From NCBI RefSeq assembly GCF_001584325.1, contig NZ_LSAZ01000013.1, forward strand, positions 62,001 through 126,000: a stretch of 64,000 bases of DNA, in the 5' to 3' direction. The translations under genes and the position numbers were made by a program. Position 1 is the first letter of the stretch. The number at the start of each line of letters is the position of its first letter. The stretch is from Bacillus nakamurai. GTDB taxonomy: Bacteria > Bacillota > Bacilli > Bacillales > Bacillaceae. Under the pieces are notes generated by a model that saw only the letters and a program-made list of their open reading frames with translations, ran no database searches and was not told where the DNA came from. Shown here piece after piece: positions 18,203 through 26,477 of the stretch.

Positions 18203-19723
18203 ATGGTGAAAAAAATCTTAATTGCTATTCTAATTATTTTCATGTTTTCAATGATTAATTTACCGAATTACATAAAGCCTGAAAAAGCAATTGCTGCTTC
18301 AAATGAAATAAACAAGAAGGATCTTACTGATTTAGACAAAGCTTTAAATACGCTTTTAAAGCTTCAGGAAGAGTATCACAAATTAGACAAGTCTAAACAA
18401 ACAAAATGGGTAGAAACCAAAAAGAAAGCAGTCAAAAAAATTATTGACAGCGAAATTAAAAGTGCAAAAAAATTAATAAGAACTAAGGTTATCCCAGTAG
18501 TGCAAAAAGCAGTAGATGATTATAAAATTCTTGTGCGGACTTTGAAGGAAATTGGTAACGATATTGATGAAATAGTTGCTGCATTAGATCAATGTAATAA
18601 AGCTATGGATGAAATTAATGTTATTCTTGATGGAGAAGTAAAAAATCTTAACGAAATGAATAAAGCCATGGACGGATGGGTTAAAAACCTGGATGACATG
18701 AATAAAAAAGTAGACGAAATGAATAGGGACTTAGATGATATGCAAAGAGCCATGGATCAGTGTAATCGTGGTTATGATCAAATGAACCATGCACTTGTCG
18801 GTCTGAATAAAGCAGCAGACGAGACAAATGCAAATCTTAAAGCTATTGATTCTAATATAAAGCAAATGACCAAATCAGTTGATCAGATTAATTCTGGAGT
18901 TACGCAAGTATCCAAAAGTATGAAACATGTGAATAATTCACTTGATAAGCTAGATAAAAACTTGGATGCTATAGGTAAAACTAAAGTGATTTATAATTAC
19001 CATTATTATTCTTCAGATGGTTTAACGACTACAAAATTAAATAAACTAAATAAAAAAACAAAGGAATTGGAGAATTCTCAAAAAAATATAAAGAAAATAG
19101 AAGTTAATATAAACAATATCTCTCATTATGATGCAGGTAACCTAAAAAATGCAAAAAGCGTGTTCTCTGTTACTGCTGACCTTATTCCAATTTTATCGAA
19201 TATTAAAGGGGGGAGCGAAGCCATATCAGGTAAAGATCTCATTACTCAAAATGATCTTTCCGCATTTGATAGAACAGTAGCTGCATTAAGTATAGTAGGG
19301 GGAGATTTAACTAAGCTTCCAGGGAAATTAGCGGGCACCGTATCAAAGGCTAACAAAACATCAAAATATGTTGAGAACAGTGTTAAAGCTAATAAAGTAC
19401 TAAATAGCTTCAATGAAGTGGCTGATTTTGTTTCTAAACACGGTAAATTGCCAAATAACTACATAACAAAAGCAGAAGCGAAAAAATTGGGTTGGGTAAG
19501 AAAAAAGGGAAATTTAGCAGATGTAGCACCGGGAAAAAGTCTTGGTGGAGATATATTTATGAACGAGGGAAACCCTTTACCTTCAGCGAAAAATAGAGTA
19601 TGGTATGAAGCGGATATAAACTATACTAAAGGGTATAGGGGAAATGACAGGCTGCTTTTTTCGAATGATGGTTTGATTTACAAATCAACTGATCACTATA
19701 AAACATTTCATAAAATAAAATAA
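18203..19723 (+). CDS. Exported coiled-coil toxin with C-terminal barnase domain
   Basis: This 506-residue protein starts at ATG 18203 (TTGGAGG ends five bases upstream). A Sec signal peptide (about 1-33, hydrophobic ILIAILIIFMFSMINL) leads into a charged helical part and a long coiled coil (about 125-260) rich in repeated MN/MD-x-D units. A Gly/Ala/Ser-rich linker (about 300-395) resembles pre-toxin regions of polymorphic toxins. Residues about 399-506 are a complete barnase-type ribonuclease with all catalytic residues recognisable: Lys423 (ITKAEA), Asp450 (GGDIF), Glu469 (EADINYT), Arg479 and Arg483 (GYRGNDR), and His498 (STDHYKTF). It lacks an N-terminal LXG domain of type VII toxins. The codons are much more AT-rich than in flanking core genes, indicating horizontal gain. 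Likely action is RNA cleavage in rival cells; delivery is unknown. Confidence 0.85.
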   Translation: MVKKILIAILIIFMFSMINLPNYIKPEKAIAASNEINKKDLTDLDKALNTLLKLQEEYHKLDKSKQTKWVETKKKAVKKIIDSEIKSAKKLIRTKVIPVVQKAVDDYKILVRTLKEIGNDIDEIVAALDQCNKAMDEINVILDGEVKNLNEMNKAMDGWVKNLDDMNKKVDEMNRDLDDMQRAMDQCNRGYDQMNHALVGLNKAADETNANLKAIDSNIKQMTKSVDQINSGVTQVSKSMKHVNNSLDKLDKNLDAIGKTKVIYNYHYYSSDGLTTTKLNKLNKKTKELENSQKNIKKIEVNINNISHYDAGNLKNAKSVFSVTADLIPILSNIKGGSEAISGKDLITQNDLSAFDRTVAALSIVGGDLTKLPGKLAGTVSKANKTSKYVENSVKANKVLNSFNEVADFVSKHGKLPNNYITKAEAKKLGWVRKKGNLADVAPGKSLGGDIFMNEGNPLPSAKNRVWYEADINYTKGYRGNDRLLFSNDGLIYKSTDHYKTFHKIK

Positions 19724-19738
19724 TGGAGGGCGGTTTTA

Positions 19739-20044
19739 ATGATAGAAGTAATTATAGACGGTAAAGATTTTACAAGCATAGAAGCTTTACACCGCATATT
19801 AAAAGATAAGTTAGATTTCCCGGACTATTATGGTGAAAATTTGAATGCATTATGGGATTGCCTTACAGGCTGGATGGAACTGCCGCTGACTTTGGTTTGG
19901 AGACATTTTGAGACCAGTCAAATGTATTTAGGTTCGGATGCTGATGATGTATTAAGGATATTAAAAAAGGCTGAGGAAGAATTGGATGATGAATTTTTCA
20001 TTAGGATAGAACAGCCGTCAGATGGGAAAACTGACAGGCACTAA
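19739..20044 (+). CDS. Barstar-family immunity protein
   Basis: This 101-residue protein begins 15 bases after the toxin gene with TGGAGGGCGG as ribosome site. It carries the barstar core YYGENLNALWDCLTGW (about residues 30-45), the helix and loop that plug the barnase active site. Compared with classical barstar (YYGENLDALWDC), the position equal to Asp35 is Asn, while the Asp39 equivalent is kept. The protein is about ten residues longer at the C-terminus than barstar. It should neutralise the barnase domain of the upstream gene in the producing cell. Confidence 0.92.
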   Translation: MIEVIIDGKDFTSIEALHRILKDKLDFPDYYGENLNALWDCLTGWMELPLTLVWRHFETSQMYLGSDADDVLRILKKAEEELDDEFFIRIEQPSDGKTDRH

Positions 20045-20087
20045 AAAGTGCGTACTTCCCGTCAGCCATTTTTCTATCCGATAATAG

Positions 20088-20133
20088 GGATGAAGAGGTT
20101 TAGGCTTTCGATTTCTGTCCATATATACGGAAA
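20088..20133. repeat. Right copy of inverted repeat around the csn-toxin-barstar block
   Basis: This is the partner of 16114-16160 in opposite orientation, with the exact 17-base core ATTTCTGTCCATATATA at 20111-20127. It ends close to the point where the truncated yvaC frame begins. Confidence 0.6.
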
Positions 20134-20165
20134 CCCCCGCGGGTATAGAAGCTTCTGAATGCGCC

Positions 20166-21227
20166 GTGGCCGTAAAGATGGAGACGCCGATACCGTCCGG
20201 ATCGGTGACAAAAGCACAGAAAAAGCTGTATGCGCAGCTGCAGGAAGTGCTCAATGCCGCATCAGGTGAGCCGGACCAAAAAACAGAACAGATCCGTCTC
20301 CGATCACCGTTTCTCTTTCTGCGAAACGCTTTAAGCTGGGATTCCCCGGTTTTCATCAGGGCGCTAAAATACGGAATCGTTCTGATGGTTGCGTCATTGT
20401 TTGCGGGAGGCCTTGGGTTTCACTGCTCGTATTGGATTCCTCTTTCAGCATCGGCGGTTATGCTCGGAACAACGGTTTTGTTCACCTTGCACAGGGCGAT
20501 TCAGCGTTCGGCCGACACCATTATCGGCGTCATCATTGCGGCGGCTGTTTTGTACGGCAGGCCGGAGGGCGTTTATATTGCGTTATGTGTGGCCGTTCTC
20601 CAATGCCTGCTTGAGCTGTTTATCGTCCGCAATTACGTCTTTGCCGTGCTCTTTTTGACAGCGAACGCGTTATTGATTGCCGAAAGTATGCATGCAAACG
20701 AGAGCATCGTTTATTTTATGACGGCAAGGCTGACGGATGTCATATTGGGCAGTTTAATCGGACTGGCGGGTACGATGCTTTTGTGGCGGCGCTTTTCTTC
20801 AAAAAGGCTGCCGGAGCTGTTAAGCGGCGTCATCCGCCGGGAAGGTGAATTTTTGCAGATTTTATTAATGCCTGACACCGGAAAGAAACCGTTTGATGTG
20901 CACCGCTTGAGGGTCAGCCTGATTCAGCTGAGAGATGAGTATGATAAGGCGCTCGGCGAGTACCCGAAAAGCCATTCAGATGTGTTATGGCCAGCCATTG
21001 CCGGGGCGGAGCATTTAGGCTATTCCCTGCTGTCGGCTTACAAGTATAACCGCCGCCCCGCCATCGATCAGAAAGAAGTGCGGCGAGTTGCGGCATTATT
21101 TGATAGCATGGCGGAAGCCGCTTTGAAACAAACACAGCCCGCTGACGGAAGTGCCGACGTTACAGGCATATCCAAGGATCAGCGGGGAATTATCCGTGCT
21201 TTACAACGGATTGCGGACGGCCTATAA
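20166..21227 (+). pseudogene. yvaC: YvaC, FUSC-family membrane protein, 5'-truncated
   Basis: The open frame gives 353 residues: a hydrophilic stretch, then about five membrane segments (residues about 80-215) and a cytoplasmic tail, the pattern of the second half of FUSC/aromatic acid exporter-like proteins. Remembered B. subtilis YvaC is about 640 residues, so the N-terminal half is missing. The frame is open upstream to about 20092 without a start codon, and neither GTG 20166 nor ATG 20178 has a ribosome site. Damage begins exactly where the toxin block ends. It could still be expressed weakly, but loss of function is more likely. Confidence 0.65.
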
Positions 21228-21395
21228 ACGGTAAGCCGTCCGTCTTTTTTAAAAAAATACACTAATTTCGAGATATTATAGTTGCTAAATGATTTTTTTG
21301 TAACTATAATTATTACAGAGTTGAATAGTATAAAAAAACATTCATATTTCATAATAAATGTGTGTGTAATCTGAAAACGAAAGGGCTGTTATACT

Positions 21396-22031
21396 ATGGC
21401 AAAAATACTTTATATCACTGCTCACCCTCACGATGAAGCAACATCTTACAGCATGGCAACCGGAAAAGCGTTTATCGAATCTTATAAAGAGTCAAACCCG
21501 AATGACGAGGTTGTACATATCGACCTGTATAAAGAAAACATTCCTCACATTGATGCGGACGTATTCAGCGGCTGGGGCAAACTTCGATCAGGCACTGGTT
21601 TTGAAGAGCTTTCTGAAACGGAAAAAGCGAAAGTCGGCCGTCTTAATGAATTGAGCGATCAATTCGCGTCAGCTGATAAATACGTGTTTGTCACACCGCT
21701 TTGGAACTTCTCATTCCCGCCTGTGATGAAAGCGTATCTTGATTCTGTAGCAGTAGCAGGAAAATCATTCAAATACACAGAACAAGGACCGATCGGCCTT
21801 CTGACTGATAAAAAAGCGCTGCACATTCAAGCGCGCGGAGGCTATTACTCTGAAGGCCCGGCGGCTGATATGGAAATGGGCCACCGCTACATCGGCATCA
21901 TGATGAACTTCTTCGGGGTTCCTTCTTTCGACGGATTAATCGTGGAAGGCCATAATGCTGAGCCGGATAAAGCGCAGCAAATTAAAGAAGATGCGATTGC
22001 CCGCGCGAAAGAAGCCGGAAAATCCTTCTGA
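21396..22031 (+). CDS. azoR2: AzoR2 (YvaB), FMN-dependent NADH azoreductase
   Basis: This 211-residue flavodoxin-fold quinone/azo reductase has the same length as B. subtilis YvaB. The N-terminal FMN phosphate-binding region is [15 protein letters not shown], the mid-protein FMN contact is [18 protein letters not shown], and [11 protein letters not shown] follows. It reduces quinones and azo compounds with NADH by two electrons, protecting against thiol-reactive stress. AAAGGGC precedes the ATG. In B. subtilis it is induced by catechol and quinones under MhqR; no operator was identified here. Confidence 0.93.
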   Translation: MAKILYITAHPHDEATSYSMATGKAFIESYKESNPNDEVVHIDLYKENIPHIDADVFSGWGKLRSGTGFEELSETEKAKVGRLNELSDQFASADKYVFVTPLWNFSFPPVMKAYLDSVAVAGKSFKYTEQGPIGLLTDKKALHIQARGGYYSEGPAADMEMGHRYIGIMMNFFGVPSFDGLIVEGHNAEPDKAQQIKEDAIARAKEAGKSF

Positions 22032-22037
22032 TCCCGA

Positions 22038-22077
22038 TAAAAACCTCCCTGCTTTATACGGCGGGGAGGTTTTTGAT
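22038..22077. terminator. Bidirectional terminator between azoR2 and yvaA
   Basis: AAAAACCTCCC pairs with GGGGAGGTTTTT. It serves the convergent azoR2 and yvaA. Confidence 0.8.
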
Positions 22078-23094
22078 TTAAGATTCCAGTATAACTGTCC
22101 GTTTTTGTTCATCGCTTTTCATTGCGGCTTCAATGATGCGAATGACTTGAATGCCTTCCTCAGCCGTAACGGGAAGCGGTTTTTCTTTCTGAATGCTGTC
22201 TGCTAAATGCTTATAATACGTAAGGTATGAACCGTGCAGCGAGGGAATTGTGTCTGTATTTCTCTTATTACCCTCTGCGATTGTCAGCTTTCCGAAATAG
22301 TCGGGATCGTCTGCGCCCCAGCTGTCATCAACCGGTTTTTTGCCCGCAAGCAGCGCGTCCTCTTGTCCGTCCCGTATTTGATAAAGCTTGAATGCTTCCC
22401 GTGAATTTGGTAGCGGGGACCGCTTGCCGCATTCATAGAGCCGGAGTGAAGAACGGCATGAAGCTTGCTGTAATGCAATGTGACATGAAAGCAGTCGGTT
22501 GTTTCGCTGTTCTCCCGCTGTTTCATCACATGTGCCGTGACAGCTTGCGGCATGCCGAAGAGGCAGAGGGCCTGGTCGATGATATGCGAACCGAGATCAT
22601 ACAGCGTGCCTGTGGCAGCTCCGCTTTTTTTCCGCCATTTTTCCCGTACTTCCGGATGTATGAATGTCCTTAAGCGATCCGTCTTGAATAAGCTTTTGAA
22701 TCGTTAAAAAGTCATTGTCCCAGCGGCGGTTATGATACACACTCAATAGGACCCCTTTGTCTTCAGCCGTTTTCTTCAGCTCTTCAGCTTCAGCGGCCGT
22801 GGCCGTCATCGGTTTTTCCACAACGACATGTTTTCCCGCCAGGAGACATTTCATCGCTGATTCATAATGCATTCCGCTCGGTGTAGTGACGATGACGAGG
22901 CCGATGTCAGGGTCGCCGGTAATCTCTTCTATCGTGCGTACGGCATCAGCCCCGGGCAGATCCCGTTTCACCTCATTCGTTCTGGATGTCATGACTTTTT
23001 TAATATGGTAGTCCTCAAGAACGTCTAACAGCGGAGCATGAAAGACGAAACCTGACAAACCGTACCCTAATAGGCCGACCTGTATTGTATTCAA
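22078..23094 (-). pseudogene. iolU: YvaA/IolU, scyllo-inositol dehydrogenase, frameshifted
   Basis: This is a Gfo/Idh/MocA-family NADP-dependent oxidoreductase; the B. subtilis protein YvaA (IolU) reduces scyllo-inosose. The N-terminal Rossmann part is intact (GLLGYGLSGFVFHAPLL, then VVEKPMT at about residues 95-101). After GSLKDIHT near 22668 about ten codons are lost and the frame changes; PEVREKWRKK continues in the next frame through MPQAVTAHVMKQR to FIKYGTDK. Near 22350 a second small indel shifts the frame again, and the C-terminus runs on to RTVILES-stop at 22078. Two separate indels, one with lost sequence, make a sequencing error unlikely. Confidence 0.82.
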
Positions 23095-23232
23095 TGATTC
23101 TCCCCCTCTTCATAACAGATAAACGTTTTATACCCTATGTGCCGGCTGGTAAAACCTGTGAGGTGAATTATTTTTACATCAGTTTTCTGAACTTGTATAA
23201 TGAGAATGATTATGAGAAATAGAGGTGGATGA

Positions 23233-23538
23233 ATGGACAAGCATACGGAGCATCAATCGTTAAATCATAAAAGTTCAAAGGAAAAAGAACAGATTAAAAA
23301 CCGGCTGAAACGGATTGAAGGCCAGGTGAGAGGCATTCAGAACATGGTAGAGAATGAGCGGTACTGCGTGGATATTCTCGTTCAGATTTCGGCCGTACAG
23401 GCAGCCATGCAAAAGGTCGCTCTTCATCTGTTAGAAGACCACACTCATCACTGCGTATCAGATGCGATTAAGAGCGGAAACGGGGAGCACGCCATTACCG
23501 AGCTGCTGGATGTGATAAAAAAATTTGCGAAATCCTAA
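23233..23538 (+). CDS. csoR: CsoR, copper-sensing repressor
   Basis: This 101-residue all-helical CsoR/RcnR-family protein has the Cu(I) ligands Cys in RYCVDIL (about residue 45) and His and Cys in THHCVSDA (about 70 and 74). It represses copZA in the absence of Cu(I). GAGGTGG lies before the ATG. It is followed 72 bases later by copZ with a matching GC-rich operator between them. The conserved RLKRIEGQVRGIQNM stretch is the DNA-contact helix region. Confidence 0.93.
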   Translation: MDKHTEHQSLNHKSSKEKEQIKNRLKRIEGQVRGIQNMVENERYCVDILVQISAVQAAMQKVALHLLEDHTHHCVSDAIKSGNGEHAITELLDVIKKFAKS

Positions 23539-23548
23539 ACAAAACGTT

Positions 23549-23578
23549 TTGAAATACCCTACAGGGGTATGGTAAACT
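23549..23578 (+). promoter_or_regulatory. copZA promoter with CsoR operator
   Basis: TTGAAA (23549-23554) and TAAACT (23573-23578) are 18 bases apart. Between them lies ATACCCTACAGGGGTAT, the GC-rich inverted repeat typical of CsoR operators. Confidence 0.75.
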
Positions 23579-23610
23579 GAATGTGAAAATTATATGTGGA
23601 GGGAAGCATC

Positions 23611-23817
23611 ATGGAACAAAAAACGTTACAAGTAGAAGGCATGTCCTGCCAGCACTGTGTAAAAGCCGTGGAAACGAGCGTCGGAGAGCTGAACGGAGTC
23701 ACCGCGGTTCAGGTGCATCTTGAAGCCGGACAGGTTGACGTTACGTTTGATGAAAAACAAGTCTCCGTATCAGATATAAAAGACGCTATTGAAGATCAGG
23801 GCTATGATGTCGTGTAA
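23611..23817 (+). CDS. copZ: CopZ, copper chaperone
   Basis: This 68-residue Atx1-like protein folds as one heavy-metal-associated domain. The Cu(I) site is Cys-x-x-Cys in GMSCQHC (about residues 11-17). It binds cytosolic Cu(I) and hands it to CopA. ATG 23611 follows TGGAGGGA; an in-frame ATG 15 bases earlier has no ribosome site. First gene of copZA. Confidence 0.93.
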   Translation: MEQKTLQVEGMSCQHCVKAVETSVGELNGVTAVQVHLEAGQVDVTFDEKQVSVSDIKDAIEDQGYDVV

Positions 23818-23825
23818 TGCCTTAT

Positions 23826-23856
23826 CGCGCTTGGGACACGGGCGCGGTTTTCTTTT
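23826..23856 (+). terminator. Terminator-like hairpin between copZ and copA
   Basis: CGCGC pairs with GCGCG across 11 bases and is followed by TTTTCTTTT. It may lower copA transcription relative to copZ. Confidence 0.5.
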
Positions 23857-23865
23857 ATCGTTTTA

Positions 23866-23882
23866 CATACCCCATGGGGGTT
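23866..23882 (+). promoter_or_regulatory. Second CsoR-operator-like palindrome before copA
   Basis: CATACCCCATGGGGGTT resembles the operator upstream of copZ (ATACCC..GGGGTAT). A TTTAAT follows directly, but no good -35 is seen. Confidence 0.45.
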
Positions 23883-23900
23883 TAATGAGAGGTGAGTGCA

Positions 23901-26330
23901 TTGAAAGAACATAAAGAGATGACGATTCAAGTGGCAGGCATGACTTGCGCCGCCTGTGCAGCAAGAATTGAAAAAGGTCTGAAACGTATGGACGGGGTTA
24001 CTGACGCCTCCGTCAATCTGGCGCTTGAGACGTCAAACATTTCCTATGACCCTGACAAAATCGAATCTGAAGCGATTAAAGAAAAAATTGAGAAACTCGG
24101 ATATCACGTCGTCACAGAAAAAACGGATTTTCAGATTGAAGGGATGACCTGCGCCGCCTGTGCCAATCGGATTGAAAAGCGGCTGAATAAACTAGAGGGG
24201 GTCGACAGCGCGCCGGTTAACTTCGCTTTGGAAACAGTAACCGTTGAATACAATCCAAAAGCCGTTACAGCCGCAGACTTAAAAGACACAGTCGCAAAAC
24301 TCGGCTACCGTTTAGAAGAAATGGGAGATGACGAGGAAAGTTCAGCCGAAAGCCGCAAGCAAAAGGAACAGCGAAAACAGCTGATCAGGCTGATATTTTC
24401 CGCCGTTCTCTCATTTCCCCTCTTATGGTCGATGGTTAGCCACTTTTCATTTACGTCCTTTATCTGGATGCCTGACATCCTGATGAACCCATGGATGCAA
24501 TTCGCACTCGCCACACCGGTACAGCTCATCATCGGATGGCCTTTTTACACAGGAGCGTACAAAGCCCTCAAAAATAAAAGCGCCAATATGGATGTCCTTG
24601 TTGCGCTCGGCACGACGGCGGCATATGTTTACAGCCTTTATCTGACTATCACCGGCCTCGGCCGAAACGGTCATGCTGAGGGGCTTTATTATGAAACGAG
24701 CGCGATTCTGCTGACTTTGATTTTGTTGGGGAAACTTTTAGAAACGAAGGCGAAGGGGCGCTCATCAGAAGCGATTAAAAAATTAATGAAGCTTCAGGCG
24801 AAGACGGCCGCGGTTGTGCGGGACGGCCGGGAACAGGTGATTCCGATCGAAGAGGTCCGCACCGGTGACATCGTATATGTGAAACCGGGAGAGCGCGTGC
24901 CTGTAGACGGTGAGGTCATCGAAGGACATTCAGCGATTGATGAATCTATGATCACCGGAGAAAGCCTGCCCGTTGATAAATCTCCGGGGAGCACCGTAAT
25001 CGGCGCAACGATTAACGCAAACGGCTTTCTCAAGATCAGGGCAGTCAATGTCGGAAAGGATACGGCCCTCTCTCACATTATTAAAATTGTGGAGGAAGCA
25101 CAAGGATCAAAAGCGCCGATTCAGCGGCTCGCGGATCACATATCCGGCATCTTTGTCCCGATTGTGTTAGGCGTTGCCGTGCTGACCTTTCTCATTTGGT
25201 ATATATGGGCGGCGCCGGGACAGTTTTCTGAAGCGATCGGCAAGTTCATCGCGGTTCTCGTCATCGCCTGCCCGTGCGCCCTCGGACTTGCCACGCCGAC
25301 GAGCATTATGGCGGGATCAGGCCGGGCGGCTGAATTCGGCATTCTGTTTAAAGGCGGAGAACATTTAGAAAAAACACAGCGGCTGACGACGATCGTGCTT
25401 GATAAAACGGGAACCGTTACAAACGGCAAACCGGTTTTGACAGACGCCGTTCCCGCAGCCGGCGTGAAAGAAGAGGATCTGCTGAGGTTTGCGGCTGCTG
25501 CTGAAACAGGCTCGGAGCATCCGCTCGGCGAAGCAATCGTATCCGGTGTGAGAAAACGGGGCGTCACCATTCCGAAACTGACCCGTTTCGAAGCCCGCGT
25601 CGGTTCCGGCATACAAGCCGAAGCGGAAGGCAAAACGATTCTCGTCGGGTCAAGAAGGCTGATGGAAAGTGAAAACATCGAACATGAAGCGCTTCTTTCT
25701 CAAATGTCTGAGCTTGAAGCGGAGGGGAAAACGGTCATGCTTGCAGCCGCGGACGGAAAAGCAGCAGGGCTTATCGCTGTCGCCGATACAATAAAAGATA
25801 CGTCAAAAGCTGCGGTGAAACGCCTGACGGACATGGGTCTTGATGTCATTATGATGACCGGAGACAACAAGAAAACAGCGGAAGCCATCGCAAAAGAAGC
25901 CGGCATCACCGCTGTGATTGCTGAAGTGCTTCCTGAACAAAAGGCTGAAGAAATTTCCCGGCTGCAGCAAGAAGGCAGGCTCGTGGCCATGGTCGGCGAC
26001 GGTATTAACGATGCTCCGGCACTGGCGACGGCTGATATCGGCATGGCTATCGGCACGGGGGCTGACATTGCAATGGAGACTGCGGATATCACGCTGATCC
26101 GCGGAGACCTGAATGGCATCGCAGACGCCATCGGCATGAGCCGTCTGACTATGAGAAATATTAAACAGAATTTAGGCTGGGCTTTGGGCTACAACAGCAT
26201 CGGCATTCCGATTGCCGCAGCCGGCTTTTTAGCCCCGTGGGTTGCGGGCGCGGCAATGGCTTTCAGTTCAGTATCGGTGGTCCTCAACGCATTGCGTTTA
26301 CAAAAGGTGAAAAAAGGCAAAGTCGGCTGA
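23901..26330 (+). CDS. copA: CopA, Cu(I)-exporting P-type ATPase
   Basis: This is an 809-residue P1B-1 ATPase. Two N-terminal metal-binding domains carry GMTCAAC (about residues 13-19 and 81-87). Eight membrane segments follow, with the translocation motif ACPCALG, the phosphorylation site DKTGTVT, the SEHPLG motif, MTGDN and GDGINDAPAL, and YNSIGIP plus MAFSSVSV in the last helices. It pumps Cu(I) out of the cell. TTG 23901 is preferred because AGAGGTGA lies five bases upstream; the in-frame GTG 23892 overlaps that ribosome site. It ends at a terminator. Confidence 0.95.
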   Translation: MKEHKEMTIQVAGMTCAACAARIEKGLKRMDGVTDASVNLALETSNISYDPDKIESEAIKEKIEKLGYHVVTEKTDFQIEGMTCAACANRIEKRLNKLEGVDSAPVNFALETVTVEYNPKAVTAADLKDTVAKLGYRLEEMGDDEESSAESRKQKEQRKQLIRLIFSAVLSFPLLWSMVSHFSFTSFIWMPDILMNPWMQFALATPVQLIIGWPFYTGAYKALKNKSANMDVLVALGTTAAYVYSLYLTITGLGRNGHAEGLYYETSAILLTLILLGKLLETKAKGRSSEAIKKLMKLQAKTAAVVRDGREQVIPIEEVRTGDIVYVKPGERVPVDGEVIEGHSAIDESMITGESLPVDKSPGSTVIGATINANGFLKIRAVNVGKDTALSHIIKIVEEAQGSKAPIQRLADHISGIFVPIVLGVAVLTFLIWYIWAAPGQFSEAIGKFIAVLVIACPCALGLATPTSIMAGSGRAAEFGILFKGGEHLEKTQRLTTIVLDKTGTVTNGKPVLTDAVPAAGVKEEDLLRFAAAAETGSEHPLGEAIVSGVRKRGVTIPKLTRFEARVGSGIQAEAEGKTILVGSRRLMESENIEHEALLSQMSELEAEGKTVMLAAADGKAAGLIAVADTIKDTSKAAVKRLTDMGLDVIMMTGDNKKTAEAIAKEAGITAVIAEVLPEQKAEEISRLQQEGRLVAMVGDGINDAPALATADIGMAIGTGADIAMETADITLIRGDLNGIADAIGMSRLTMRNIKQNLGWALGYNSIGIPIAAAGFLAPWVAGAAMAFSSVSVVLNALRLQKVKKGKVG

Positions 26331-26350
26331 TGCCGGTTTTGTCTTTTTTA
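26316..26350 (+). terminator. copZA terminator
   Basis: AAAGTCGGC pairs with GCCGGTTTT (some G-U pairs) around TGAT, followed by GTCTTTTTT. Confidence 0.7.
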
Positions 26351-26415
26351 TTGACACTTTATTCAAAACCGGCATATAATAAATGTATCTAATATATGAA
26401 TATGTGATCATATAT
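26351..26415 (+). promoter_or_regulatory. cadA promoter and CzrA-like operator
   Basis: TTGACA (26351-26356) and TATAAT (26375-26380) are 18 bases apart. Just after the start region lies ATATATGA-N8-TCATATAT (26392-26415), an AT-rich dyad typical of ArsR/CzrA zinc-responsive repressors, which control cadA in B. subtilis. Confidence 0.65.
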
Positions 26416-26477
26416 ATAATTTGTTTACTTACATTCGTGTTTTGGGAATCCTGTTACGGAAGGTAAGGTGAGTCAAA

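Noticed and set aside
20018..20356. Open minus-strand frame of 112 codons opposite the yvaC remnant
   Set aside because: It lies opposite the yvaC coding frame and a repeat, has no ribosome site, and does not look like a known family.
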